Under the pieces are notes generated by a model, which did not search any database, was not told where the DNA came from, and was given only the letters and a program-made list of their open reading frames with translations. 64,000 nt of DNA from Nocardia iowensis (GTDB taxonomy: Bacteria; Actinomycetota; Actinomycetes; Mycobacteriales; Mycobacteriaceae). A program made the translations under genes and the position numbers. The stretch covers positions 6,758,001 to 6,822,000 of the forward strand of contig NZ_CP078145.1 of assembly GCF_019222765.1 (NCBI RefSeq). Reading direction: 5' to 3'. Every line of letters begins with the position of its first letter. Within the stretch, counting starts at the first letter, position 1. Of the stretch, positions 21,524-30,753 are shown in pieces.

Positions 21524-22144
21524 ATGACGCACGTTTCATGCAGTTCGTTGCTCGCATTGCACGCGATCCGCCTCGGTGGGTTCGTTGATACGCAGGCGGT
21601 GGCCGACAGATACGGAATGCCTGTCGGCCTCGCCGAGTCGCACGTGCGGGACTTCCGGGCCCGTGGTTGGATCCGCCGCTTCCGTTTCGGGGACGCCGCG
21701 GGGTGGTCGCTCACCGAGAGCGGGCGCGCGGAGAACGAGCGGCTACTCGCCGACGAGCTTTCCGCTTGTGGGGCAAAAGCTTTGGTGGAAGACGTCTATC
21801 GCGCCTTTCTCCCGCTCAACGCGCGGTTGGTGCAGGCATGCACGGCCTGGCAGCTGATCGTCCTGCCCGGCGGCAGCATGCAGGACAACGACCACGGGGA
21901 CGCGCAGCGGGACCGGCGGATCCTGGCCGAACTCGAAAGTCTCGCAGCGGGATTGGTTCCGCTAACGATTCAGCTCACCGAACAACTCGCCCGGTTCGCC
22001 GGGTACGACACCCGTTTCGCCGCAGCCCTCTCCCAGGCCGCCGACAACCCCGAGATGGTCACCGGCATCAATCACGATTCCTCCCACCGAGTTTGGTTCG
22101 AACTGCACGAAGATCTGATCGCCACGCTCGGTTTAGATCGGTAG
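21524..22144 (+). CDS. Winged-helix domain protein, possible transcription regulator
   Basis: This 206-residue protein has an N-terminal winged-helix-like segment at about residues 5-70 (VDTQAVADRYGMPVGLAESHVRDFRARGWI), with a wing ending in GWSLTESGRAENERL, a common MarR/PadR-like pattern. The remainder is helical and unrecognised. It follows the swivel-domain gene by 54 bases and is probably co-transcribed. It may be the regulator or substrate-sensing partner of that gene. Its last 12 bases overlap the convergent gene at 22133. Confidence 0.72.
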   Translation: MTHVSCSSLLALHAIRLGGFVDTQAVADRYGMPVGLAESHVRDFRARGWIRRFRFGDAAGWSLTESGRAENERLLADELSACGAKALVEDVYRAFLPLNARLVQACTAWQLIVLPGGSMQDNDHGDAQRDRRILAELESLAAGLVPLTIQLTEQLARFAGYDTRFAAALSQAADNPEMVTGINHDSSHRVWFELHEDLIATLGLDR

Positions 22145-23860
22145 TGCGCCGCGGCGTGGGTAGTGTCGTAGGACGGCTGGTACAGCCAGCACTCCCGACC
22201 CCTGGACTCGGGTGTGCGGGCCAAGGGTTTCCAGATTCACCGACAGGCGCTGTGCTGCTGCTCGTGCACCGAATACCTGGTCCTGCAGGGGGCTTGCCAT
22301 GTCGAGATCGTCGTCGTCATTGGGCAGGCGACGCTCGTCGGCGTGCTCTCGCAGCATGTTCACATATGCTTCGACACGATCCAGCTCCGCTTTCGACGGG
22401 CGCGGCCCGCGTCGGTTGTCGTTGGCTTCCAGCCATGCGTACAACCGGTCCGGCGGCGCCGCCGGATCGACCTCGTCGGACCGGCGGATCCAGACCTCGC
22501 CGGAGGATACGCAATGCATGCGTATTGTACCGTCCCGAGCGACGCACCACTGGCTCCAGCACCCCGGCGCGTAATCGTCGGTGAATTGCTCGTACCAATG
22601 TGCGGTTCCGAACCGCACGCTCAATGCCGCCATGCGCGAGTACATCTCGAGCTGTTTCTCTCTGGCGGTTGCGTTGGGTTTTGCCGCCAAGGTGTCGTCC
22701 TTGTAGAACACCAGGGTCCAGCCGTCCAGCGCCGGAGTGACGAACACCTCGGGGTAGAGATCCCATGGGTGGGCCGGCGAGTTCTCCGCACGGAAACCGC
22801 TGATGCCCAGGCTCGCCCAGTAATCGGGGCCCATGTTCATCGGCCTTTTCCCTTGCCATGGCGCGAATCCCATTCGCATCGTCGCGGGAACCGGGTCGCA
22901 GAGATCGAACGCGTCCAAGACCGCGGCTCGATCGGTGGTCGGCAACGCGTACCAAGATCCGGCCAGACGCCCGAAATCCAATGGTTCGGGTTTCTCGGCC
23001 CGTTGCTTCATCCGGATCAACCGCTTCAGCACTGCCAGACGGTCCGGCGGAAGGTAGTTCCACCCGAACTCGGCAAGCATCATCATGGCCTCGCGCCGGG
23101 CCAACCGGTCCGACGGTGGCACCGACCGCAACGCACCCTCCGAACCCGTCCCGAACGCGCACAAAGCTGATATCGCGTTCTCTCGAACGTTTTCGAGCGA
23201 ACTGCCCAGTAGCGCCAAAACAATGGGCAGATGCCGACACTGGTGCGTGGCAACGAGATCACTATCCTCGGAAACACAATCCCAGGAAAACTGACAGGAC
23301 ACGAACGCCGCGGGCGATTGCTCGGGCAGAAAGTCTGGCACCCGGGTCGCTTCCGGAAGACCGAGCGTGACCCAAAGCCGCTTTCCCGAACCATCCTTCG
23401 GTGCTTCCGTCAGCGCACCGACCAGGGCGTCGAAGTTGAACGGTTGGCGCAGCACGTCGATACAGTCCGGCCAGGCATACTCGAAACGGTCATCGGCCAG
23501 CAGGTTCAGCGTCATCTCGAGGAAGGGTTCTTTCCCGGACCCACGGGCGTCCATCCACCGTGCTCGACTTCGGATCTGCGGATCGGTGTCGGTCAGCAGC
23601 CGCCGAAATTGCTCGATGTCGAGACCGCCGACCAGTAAGGCAAAGAAGTTGTCGCGATTCCCGTCGTCGACGACCCGATCCAGTGCATCCCAGGTCTGTC
23701 GTCGGATCCCCGGGTCGGCATCGCAGGCCAGCCGCCTGACATCGTTCAGCAGCGCAGCTACCTCACCGTCACGGAGCAGCAACCACCAGCGATCGGGTTC
23801 CACAGAGTGTTCGGCCAACAACGCCCGCAACCGATCCGGGTCGATCTTCATCACATCCAC
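22133..23860 (-). CDS. Large hypothetical protein with HEAT-like N-terminal half
   Basis: I do not recognise this 575-residue protein. The first 300 residues contain repeated short helical pairs (VRRLACDADPGIRRQTWDAL, FRRLLTDTDPQIRSRARWM, SSLENVRENAISALCAFG) that look like degenerate HEAT/armadillo repeats. The second half is rich in Trp and Tyr (GPDYWASLGISGF, WYEQFTDDYAPGCWSQWC) and looks like a separate globular domain. No signal peptide or membrane helix is seen. AGG lies 6 bases before the ATG. It overlaps the winged-helix gene tail to tail by 12 bases and stands alone on its strand. Confidence 0.75.
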   Translation of the reverse strand: MDVMKIDPDRLRALLAEHSVEPDRWWLLLRDGEVAALLNDVRRLACDADPGIRRQTWDALDRVVDDGNRDNFFALLVGGLDIEQFRRLLTDTDPQIRSRARWMDARGSGKEPFLEMTLNLLADDRFEYAWPDCIDVLRQPFNFDALVGALTEAPKDGSGKRLWVTLGLPEATRVPDFLPEQSPAAFVSCQFSWDCVSEDSDLVATHQCRHLPIVLALLGSSLENVRENAISALCAFGTGSEGALRSVPPSDRLARREAMMMLAEFGWNYLPPDRLAVLKRLIRMKQRAEKPEPLDFGRLAGSWYALPTTDRAAVLDAFDLCDPVPATMRMGFAPWQGKRPMNMGPDYWASLGISGFRAENSPAHPWDLYPEVFVTPALDGWTLVFYKDDTLAAKPNATAREKQLEMYSRMAALSVRFGTAHWYEQFTDDYAPGCWSQWCVARDGTIRMHCVSSGEVWIRRSDEVDPAAPPDRLYAWLEANDNRRGPRPSKAELDRVEAYVNMLREHADERRLPNDDDDLDMASPLQDQVFGARAAAQRLSVNLETLGPHTRVQGSGVLAVPAVLRHYPRRGALPI

Positions 23861-24016
23861 AACCTATACAGCGGGGCCGCACGCTGTATCGAGCGTCCAG
23901 CCCGACCACGGACACGCGTTCGCCAGCGACAGGGCTGTTCGACGCACGCGGCTGCGGCAGTGCAGGACCTCGGCCGGTACGCACGGGGCCCCGCAAGCAC
24001 CGTGCCGCGTTCGCCG

Positions 24017-24943
24017 CTAACCGATCGGTAGTGCGCTCAGGATCGGGCCGTAGAACCAGTCGAGGATGCGCTCGGCGTCGTCCTTCGCGGCGACGGCGCC
24101 GTGGGGTGAGCTGTGCAGGACCACGCCGATCAACGGTATTCCTGCCCGGACGGTCTCGAACAACAGGCAGGTTCCCGCGGCGTTGGTGTATCCGGTTTTG
24201 ATGCCGATGGTGCCGGGATAGTCGCGCAGCAGCAGGTTGGTGGTCTGCCAGAGGTGCTCGCGGTTGCCCGGACCGGCGGGCAGGTGATAGCTGTGGGTCC
24301 CGACGATGTCGCGGAACACAGGTTGGCTCATCGCGCGCAGGCCGAGGATCACCAGGTCCGCTGGCGTGGAAGTGTTGGAGTGGTCGGTCGGGACAGGCAG
24401 TCCACTGGGATCGGTGAAATGTGTTCCCGCCAAGCCCATTTGATGCGCCGTGTCGTTCATCTTGGCGATGAAGCCGTCTTGGCCGGGCCCGAATGCCTCG
24501 GCGAGGGTGTAAGCGGCATCGCAGCCGGACGGCAGCATCAACGCATAGAGGAGTTGGCGCGCGGTGAGCACCTCGCCGGGGGCCAGGCCCGCATTGCTTC
24601 CGTCGTTCGTGGCGCAGTAGGCCATGCTTTCGTGCGGCACGGTGATGGTGCGGTCGAGGTCGCCGGCGTTGACCACGACCAGTGCCGTCATCACCTTGGT
24701 GATGCTGGCTATCGGGACGGGCGTGTTCGGCTGTCGCGACCACAGCATCGTGCCAGTGATCCCGTCCGCCAGCGCTGCCGCCGGCGCCTGCACCCCGTCC
24801 GGCTCCGGAGTCGTCCAGGGCAATTGCATCCAGGACGACTGGCTATGGGCAGGGATGGCCGCGACGCTCTGACCGACGGCCACGAGCAGCACCCCGGCGA
24901 AAACAGCCTGCAACAATCGGGCAAATGTCCGCATGGGCCACAT
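24017..24943 (-). CDS. D-alanyl-D-alanine carboxypeptidase, S11 family
   Basis: This 308-residue secreted penicillin-binding protein trims the terminal D-Ala from peptidoglycan stem peptides. A signal peptide covers about residues 5-35. The active-site motifs are SITK (residues 80-83) and KTG (249-251). The second motif reads SGC (139-141), with Cys where E. coli PBP5 has Asn. No C-terminal membrane anchor is visible. Two starts are possible (24943 and 24934, MRTFARLL), and neither has a clear ribosome binding site. It diverges from the MBL-fold hydrolase. Confidence 0.92.
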   Translation of the reverse strand: MWPMRTFARLLQAVFAGVLLVAVGQSVAAIPAHSQSSWMQLPWTTPEPDGVQAPAAALADGITGTMLWSRQPNTPVPIASITKVMTALVVVNAGDLDRTITVPHESMAYCATNDGSNAGLAPGEVLTARQLLYALMLPSGCDAAYTLAEAFGPGQDGFIAKMNDTAHQMGLAGTHFTDPSGLPVPTDHSNTSTPADLVILGLRAMSQPVFRDIVGTHSYHLPAGPGNREHLWQTTNLLLRDYPGTIGIKTGYTNAAGTCLLFETVRAGIPLIGVVLHSSPHGAVAAKDDAERILDWFYGPILSALPIG

Positions 24944-25187
24944 TCTGCCGCCCCACCCCGCTGATCAGCGGGATTTCGACAGCCAAATTATCCAGCTCCG
25001 GCAACAGCACGTAATCGGCAATTGTTGCTGCCGCGAGTCCTACGCTGCTGACCTCGCCACCGAGCAACCCCGAAGTGCCCGAAGGACTTCGGCGCAGAAC
25101 CCACGTGATGTCGCCGAACAATTCACTGGAAATTCCGCCGTGCGCCCCCGATCCTTAGCGTGGACATCGATCGGAGAGGGTTCCCCC

Positions 25188-26129
25188 ATGGCACATACTG
25201 CCGCCCAGCAGGCCGACCATCCTGAGCGGCTGGAGCGCGGACATCCGTTCCGGCAGTGGAAGACCTGGCGGATCCCGGGTACTGAATTGACGTTGACGGG
25301 ATACTCGCGCGCGAACGACAAGACCTTCTTCCACGTCCCAGAACTACGGTGTTCCCTCGATGCCGGCCTGTGTGAAGGACAGCGGGTCGACACCGTCTTC
25401 CTCACCCACACCCACCACGACCACGCCAAGGATCTCGATTTCCTTGCCGAATCCGCCGACGTCTACCTGCCGGTCGAGTCCGTTCCCTATGCCGAGTCAT
25501 ACCTGCGCGCGTCCGCCGAACTGAATCACGGCTCGGCGTACGACCAGTCTCGGGCGGCCGGACACCGGTTACACGGCGTACGCGGAAATGACGAGTTCAC
25601 CTTCGGACGCCGTGGTCATCACGTGCGTGTCGTCCAATGTGAGCACAAGGTGCCCTGCGTGGGTTACGCCTTCTCCGAACGACGTAAGTCCCTGCTTCCC
25701 GAATTCGAGCTGCTCCGCAATCGACTCCCCGGCGCCGAATTCGGTCGGCTCATGGCAGGTAAGCGCAAGGCGGGGCAAGCGGTCGAACAGGAGACCCGCC
25801 ACCAGTTGTTCGCCTACCTCGGCGACACCCATGTCACCGTTTTCGAGCGGAACCCGTGGCTGTTCGACTATCCCGTCATCATCACCGAGTGCACCTTCTT
25901 GCACGACACCGAACTGCGGCGCGCGGACACCGTCGGCCACACCGTCTGGAGCCGCCTGCGACCCATCATCGAAGCCCACCCAAACAACCTGTTCATCCTG
26001 ATCCACTTCAGCCTGCGCCACTCCGACCGGGAGATCGCCGAGTTCTTCGGAGAAACCGGACTCCCACCCAACGCACTACCCTGGATCCACCCGGAACCTC
26101 ACCTCCCCGAACGACACCAAGCCAACTGA
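25188..26129 (+). CDS. MBL-fold metallo-hydrolase, RNase Z-like
   Basis: This 313-residue protein has the metallo-beta-lactamase metal motif HTHHDH at residues 74-79, a later GD (YLGDTHVTVFE), an ECTF segment and IHFSLRH near the end. The layout resembles ribonuclease Z-type members, which use two zinc ions. The true substrate cannot be read from the sequence. The ATG at 25188 has GGAGAGGG 6 bases upstream. The open frame upstream is long but runs through non-coding-like sequence. It stands alone. Confidence 0.88.
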   Translation: MAHTAAQQADHPERLERGHPFRQWKTWRIPGTELTLTGYSRANDKTFFHVPELRCSLDAGLCEGQRVDTVFLTHTHHDHAKDLDFLAESADVYLPVESVPYAESYLRASAELNHGSAYDQSRAAGHRLHGVRGNDEFTFGRRGHHVRVVQCEHKVPCVGYAFSERRKSLLPEFELLRNRLPGAEFGRLMAGKRKAGQAVEQETRHQLFAYLGDTHVTVFERNPWLFDYPVIITECTFLHDTELRRADTVGHTVWSRLRPIIEAHPNNLFILIHFSLRHSDREIAEFFGETGLPPNALPWIHPEPHLPERHQAN

Positions 26130-26427
26130 TCCGTCGTTGGCGGTAGCTGCCACGCCTCATCCGAATCTGCCGTGATCGTTATTGCTTCGGTCACTAGCAC
26201 CTTCGCCGCACGCGCACCGGGCCTGCCGATGACACTGAACGTCACGCCCAACCGCCACAGCTGATCCCCGCCACCGACGACCCGATCGATGCCGCATTGA
26301 CCCGGCTGCTCATCGCGGTGGGCACCGGGCGATAGTGATCGGCCCCTGCCAACGGATTGACGCAAGAAACGATCGGGACCAAGACGAAGCGGCGTCGTCT
26401 GCGCGGGTCGTGCGCCGAGTTGGACAG
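26130..26427. other. Intergenic stretch with no recognised feature
   Basis: About 300 bases separate the MBL hydrolase from the terminator of the convergent secreted-protein gene. Only short low-quality frames were seen. No RNA, repeat or operator was recognised. Confidence 0.5.
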
Positions 26428-26454
26428 CGGCACCCGGGGTTCGCCCGGGTGCCG
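26428..26454 (-). terminator. Perfect 11-bp terminator hairpin
   Basis: The arms CGGCACCCGGG and CCCGGGTGCCG pair perfectly around GTTCG. The hairpin lies 10 bases beyond the stop of the leftward secreted-protein gene. Confidence 0.82.
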
Positions 26455-26464
26455 GGTCGGTCAG

Positions 26465-26812
26465 TTAACCAGCGGAGCCGGATCGTGGGGTGTTGTCGAG
26501 CACCGCGCCGCGGTAATCGATCCACAGCGCGTCATCCGAGAATTCCGCACAGTTCACCCTAATGGTCACTGTCGTGTGCGGGCGGATGCGTTCGCGCACC
26601 GGAACCTGTGAGGTGATGCGCCGTTCGGACCAGTCCGAGCAGGAGGCAATGCCTTCCACGCGGTAGGTGTCGTCGGTGTCGTTGCGACAGACGAACTCAT
26701 CGCACGACACGCCGGGTGCCAATTCCTTCGCGACGGCCTGCGGTGCCAACACACCTACCGCGCTCGCGAACAGGGCAGCGACGCCAAGACCGAAGGCCAA
26801 CTTGTGACGCAT
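26465..26812 (-). CDS. Small secreted protein with four cysteines
   Basis: This 115-residue protein has a clear signal peptide (MRHKLAFGLGVAALFASAVG, ending near AVAKE). The mature part of about 85 residues has four cysteines (SCDEF, VCRND, ASCSD, NCAEF), enough for two disulfides, and otherwise matches nothing I know. GGAG lies 8 bases before the ATG. It stands alone, is bounded by a terminator, and diverges from nothing nearby. The function is unknown. Confidence 0.82.
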   Translation of the reverse strand: MRHKLAFGLGVAALFASAVGVLAPQAVAKELAPGVSCDEFVCRNDTDDTYRVEGIASCSDWSERRITSQVPVRERIRPHTTVTIRVNCAEFSDDALWIDYRGAVLDNTPRSGSAG

Positions 26813-26932
26813 GAATGAAACTCCAATCGAGGGGCCCGACCCGGCAGCCAACCTACCGACGCGACATGAGGCGAAGATCAGTTCTCGATCATTGGGAGAT
26901 CATCCTCGGGTGGCGGCATCCCGAAGGTCGGA

Positions 26933-28009
26933 TCAGCCGATTTCGGCGAGATATTCCCCGTAGAACAACATCAGGCCGACGGCGGCGGCGACGCCCGCCA
27001 GCAGCCAGAAGCGGATGATCACGGTGGTTTCGGCCCACTTGCTGAGCTCGAAATGATGATGGAACGGGGCCATCTTGAACAAGCGGGCGCGCGTCGTGCG
27101 GAAGACGACGATCTGTAGCAGCACCGACAGGATCTCGGCGAAGAACAGCGCGCCGACAACGGCGGTCAGCAACTCGGTACGGGTGGTGATCGACAGACCG
27201 GCGAGCAGTCCACCCAGTGCCAGCGAACCGGTGTCACCCATGAAGATCTTGGCCGGTGCCGCGTTCCACCACAGGAACCCGATGCAGGCGCCCGCACCGG
27301 CGGCGCAGACCAGCGCCAGATCGAGCGGATCGCGAACGTTGTAGCACCCGGCGACCGGGGTGGTCACGCACGCGTTGGTGTACTGCCAGAAGGTGATGAT
27401 CACGTAGGCGCCGAGGGCGAAGCTCATCGATCCGGCGGCGAGTCCGTCGAGCCCATCGGTGATGTTCACCGCGTTGGACCAGGCCACTACGAGGAAACAG
27501 ACGACGATCAGAAACCCGATTACCCCGAACGACACCGTGGTCACGTCCCGGACGTAGGACATCTGCCTACTGGCCGGGGTCAGCCCGGTGCTGTCGGGGA
27601 ACCGCAGCGCGAGCACGCCGAAGATGACCGCGGCGGCGAGCTGGCCGATGTACTTGCCGGTTGCGGTCAACCCGAGATTGCGCCGTTTACGGAGTTTGAT
27701 GAAGTCGTCGAGGAACCCGACAACTCCCAGGGCGGTGGCCAATCCGAGCACGAGCAGTCCCGACGCGGACACCCCCGCCGCGTCGTGCCGGCCCGCGAGC
27801 AGATGTGCCCCGAGGTATCCGGCCCACATCCCGATCAGGATCGCGATGCCGCCCATGGTCGGGGTACCGCGCTTGGCCTGATGGCTGGCCGGTCCCTCGG
27901 CCCGGATCTGCTGACCGACCTTTCTGCTGGCGAACAACTTGATCAACAACGGCGTCAACGTGATCGACACGGCCAGCGCGATCATCGCCGAGAACAAGAT
28001 CTGTCTCAT
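26933..28009 (-). CDS. mraY: Phospho-N-acetylmuramoyl-pentapeptide transferase
   Basis: This 358-residue membrane enzyme transfers phospho-MurNAc-pentapeptide from UDP to undecaprenyl phosphate, making lipid I. All signature motifs are present: [42 protein letters not shown] and the HHHFE triad, with about ten membrane helices. The residues needed for catalysis are intact. mraY normally sits in the dcw division cluster between murF and murD. Here it has no mur or fts neighbours, so it is probably a second copy, or the main copy has moved. GAGGGG lies unusually close (3 bases) to the ATG. Confidence 0.93.
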   Translation of the reverse strand: MRQILFSAMIALAVSITLTPLLIKLFASRKVGQQIRAEGPASHQAKRGTPTMGGIAILIGMWAGYLGAHLLAGRHDAAGVSASGLLVLGLATALGVVGFLDDFIKLRKRRNLGLTATGKYIGQLAAAVIFGVLALRFPDSTGLTPASRQMSYVRDVTTVSFGVIGFLIVVCFLVVAWSNAVNITDGLDGLAAGSMSFALGAYVIITFWQYTNACVTTPVAGCYNVRDPLDLALVCAAGAGACIGFLWWNAAPAKIFMGDTGSLALGGLLAGLSITTRTELLTAVVGALFFAEILSVLLQIVVFRTTRARLFKMAPFHHHFELSKWAETTVIIRFWLLAGVAAAVGLMLFYGEYLAEIG

Positions 28010-28233
28010 TCGCCCCTCATGCAGCTATCAGCGGGTTTCGTCCATTGAAACATCAACGCGCGGGCTCCTTTTCACTGCCCGACCCGGTGCGGCCCGCCGC
28101 AGCGCGCAACGCCCGATCGGGGCCGGTGACGCGCGAACACAATCCGCTGTCGTCCTCGCGAATGGGTCCGACGCTAGCAAGCCGAGCCGAGACGTGCCGT
28201 CAGATGTAGCTGGGCTACACGCCGCGCTTCGCG

Positions 28234-29598
28234 TCAGATGCCGAGGATCAGCTTGGCGGTGGTGAAGTAGATGATGAGGCCGGTGGCGTCGACGAGGGTG
28301 GTGACCATGGGGGCGGAGACGACGGCCGGATCGATGCGGAGTTTCTTGGCGAGCAACGGCATGGTGCCGCCGATGGTCGCGGCCCAGCCACAGATCAGGA
28401 CCAGCGTAATGCCGACCACCACGGCGATGCGCGGGCCGACGAACAGTCCGCCGATCACCAATCCCGCTGCGGCGAGCATGGATCCGAGGACCAGGCCGAC
28501 CCGGCATTCGCGCCAGATCACCTTGAACAGGTCGGTGACCCGTACCTCGCCGACCGCGAGCGCCCGCACACAGGAGGTGGCGGCCTGCGCCCCCGCGTTG
28601 CCGCCCGCACCGATGAGCAGCGGAATGAACAGCGCGAGATGCGCGGCCTGCTGCAGTGTTCCTTCGAACATGTCGGTGACGCTGACCGTGAGGGTCGCGG
28701 CGAACAGCAACAGCAGCAACCACATCGCGCGATAGCGAGCCAGCTGGAACACGCCCGCGGCCATGTAGTGGCCCTCCCATGGCGCGGAGCCTGCCTGCCT
28801 GGCCACGTCCTCGCTGTCGGCGGCCTCGATCACCTCGACGGCGTCGTCGATGGTGAGCAGGCCGACGAGCCGGTTCTCGCTGTCGACGACGGGCAGGTTG
28901 ATGTCGTTGGTCTCGCGCATCAGCCGAGCCGACTTCTCGGCGGAGTCGGTGGCGCGTGCGAAGGCCGGTTCGGTGACGACCAGTTCGGCGACCATCGTGT
29001 CCGGCTTGCTGAGCACCAGCTCGCGCAGTTCGACGATGCCGGTGAGCCGCCTGCCCGCGTCGACGACGGGCAGCGTGTAGACGGTTTCGGCGTTGGCGCC
29101 CTTGGCTCGCACCATGGTCAGCGCGTCGGCGACGGTGAGGTTCTGCGGCAGCGCGACCACCTCGGGCGTCATGTACTGGCCCGCCGAACCCTCCGGGTAG
29201 CCGAGCAGTGCCGCGGTCATCCGTCGCTCGCGGGGGCTCAATCCGGCGAGCACCTTCTTGGCGACCTTGGCGGGTGCCTCACGCAGCATGCGGGCCCGGT
29301 CGTCCGGCGCCATGTCCTCGACCAGATCGCGGAAGCTCTGATCCCGCAGGCCCTGCAGGATCTGCTGCTGGTCGACCGGCTCGAGCTCTTCGAAGACGGC
29401 CAGTGCCAGGTCTTTGTCGAGTAGCCGGAACGCCATCCCGGCCTGGACGGCGTCCATCCGGGCGAGCTGGTCGGCGATGACGTGCGGCGGGTGGTCGTCG
29501 AGCCAGGCGAGTGCGGCGTCGACGCGGTGGGTGTCCGCGATGTCCTGCAGTGATTCGGACAGCGTCGGACGTACTTCGATGAGATCGGCCTGCGACAT
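28234..29598 (-). CDS. mgtE: Magnesium transporter MgtE
   Basis: This is a 454-residue Mg2+ channel of the MgtE family. The order is an N-terminal helical domain (about residues 30-130), two CBS domains (about 135-255, QYMTPEVVALP and ELVVTEPAFA) and five membrane helices (about 285-450) with the pore segment GAGGNAGAQAATSCVRALA. The cytoplasmic domains gate the channel by sensing Mg2+. GAGG lies 7 bases before the ATG. A long upstream region (to 29973) could include a leader. No magnesium riboswitch was recognised there. Confidence 0.95.
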   Translation of the reverse strand: MSQADLIEVRPTLSESLQDIADTHRVDAALAWLDDHPPHVIADQLARMDAVQAGMAFRLLDKDLALAVFEELEPVDQQQILQGLRDQSFRDLVEDMAPDDRARMLREAPAKVAKKVLAGLSPRERRMTAALLGYPEGSAGQYMTPEVVALPQNLTVADALTMVRAKGANAETVYTLPVVDAGRRLTGIVELRELVLSKPDTMVAELVVTEPAFARATDSAEKSARLMRETNDINLPVVDSENRLVGLLTIDDAVEVIEAADSEDVARQAGSAPWEGHYMAAGVFQLARYRAMWLLLLLFAATLTVSVTDMFEGTLQQAAHLALFIPLLIGAGGNAGAQAATSCVRALAVGEVRVTDLFKVIWRECRVGLVLGSMLAAAGLVIGGLFVGPRIAVVVGITLVLICGWAATIGGTMPLLAKKLRIDPAVVSAPMVTTLVDATGLIIYFTTAKLILGI

Positions 29599-29973
29599 GG
29601 AGTGTCCTCAGCGATATTGCGTGAGTGAATGGGAGTGCGAAAATTCACACCGCGGGCGCCGACCCCTACCGTCGCGAACTAGTCAGAAGTGCGAAGGGGC
29701 GACGCCGCGCGGCCTTCGACTGGGAGGTTCGCTGCGCATGGCAACCCCACCTCCTCCTCGTCGCTGCCGCAGACCTGGGACGTCCGCGCCATCACTGAAA
29801 ACGTTGATCGGACGCGAGAGCGCCCTTGTGCAGGATACAGGCAATCCGCTGCAGTGTTCACCACAACGGAGCGTGCTGGTCAGTCCGCCGGTCCCGGCAC
29901 CATCGTGGCGGTGACGCTTATTGTCGTGCCAGCTCCCTGTCGCGGGGCCGGTTCGGGCGGGAAACTACTGACT
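29599..29973. other. Divergent intergenic region, possible mgtE leader
   Basis: About 375 bases lie between mgtE and the membrane protein at 29974. Read on the minus strand it contains a hairpin-capable stretch near 29685-29725 (CGAAGG/CCTTCG arms). The conserved M-box core was not found. Frames that are open here are poor in coding character. Confidence 0.4.
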
Positions 29974-30753
29974 ATGCCCGACGGTTCGACATCGCTCGAA
30001 GCAATTGCAGGACAACGGTTTTCCCTGAAGTTATCCAGCGCATGCGCCATCGCGGGCGGCGGCGGCTTTCTGGCGGTCGGTGTCGCGCACGGCGACCTTC
30101 CCGACGACGATGTCGGTGCCGCGCTGCGCTTCGTCGCGGACCACCCACAGTGGTACGCCACCCATCTGGCGGGCATCGTGTGCGTACTGCTGTGGGTTGG
30201 CGCATTCACTGGGCTGGCGCACTCGTTACGTGGCGGCGTCGCCGCGGTGCTCGGCCGACTCGCGACGGTGAGCATGGGAGTTGGGGCGGCCGTGTTCACC
30301 GTCGACTACACCATCGACGGATACGCCTTCAAACGCATCGCCGACCAGTGGGCGGCAGCGGCGTCGGGCCCGGCAGCCGAGCGCTACCTGACCATCGCCG
30401 ATGCGATGTTCGCGGTGCTCTACGGCACGGTGACCGCCTCGGCGATGTGGACGCTCGGGCTGCCGTTTCTGCTCATCGGCCTGGCCGTGGCCGCCGACCA
30501 TGAATTTCCGCGGTGGCTGGGCTGGATTGTGGCGGTGACCGGCGGCGGTAGCGTGGCCGGCGGGTTGATCACCTATCTGGCGTGGCATCCGGGTGCGGGG
30601 TTCGTCCTGGCGCTGGCGTGCAACGCGCTCTCCGCTGGGTGGCTCGTGGCGGTGGGGGTCCTCATGTGGCGCAGAGCCCGAGCCCTGACTACACCGGAGG
30701 TCGCGGATCGTACTGGGCGAGGCGGCGGACCTCGCGCGCCCGATCAGCGCTAG
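29974..30753 (+). CDS. Integral membrane protein, function unknown
   Basis: This 259-residue protein has about six hydrophobic helices and no obvious transport or catalytic motif. The ATG at 29974 (MPDGSTSLEA) was chosen because the open frame upstream is not protein-like. The last 65 bases overlap, tail to tail, the 3' end of the DJ-1 family gene. Both reading frames look genuine, so the C-terminal tail of one is likely dispensable. It may belong to the DUF4386-like group, but this is uncertain. Confidence 0.7.
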   Translation: MPDGSTSLEAIAGQRFSLKLSSACAIAGGGGFLAVGVAHGDLPDDDVGAALRFVADHPQWYATHLAGIVCVLLWVGAFTGLAHSLRGGVAAVLGRLATVSMGVGAAVFTVDYTIDGYAFKRIADQWAAAASGPAAERYLTIADAMFAVLYGTVTASAMWTLGLPFLLIGLAVAADHEFPRWLGWIVAVTGGGSVAGGLITYLAWHPGAGFVLALACNALSAGWLVAVGVLMWRRARALTTPEVADRTGRGGGPRAPDQR

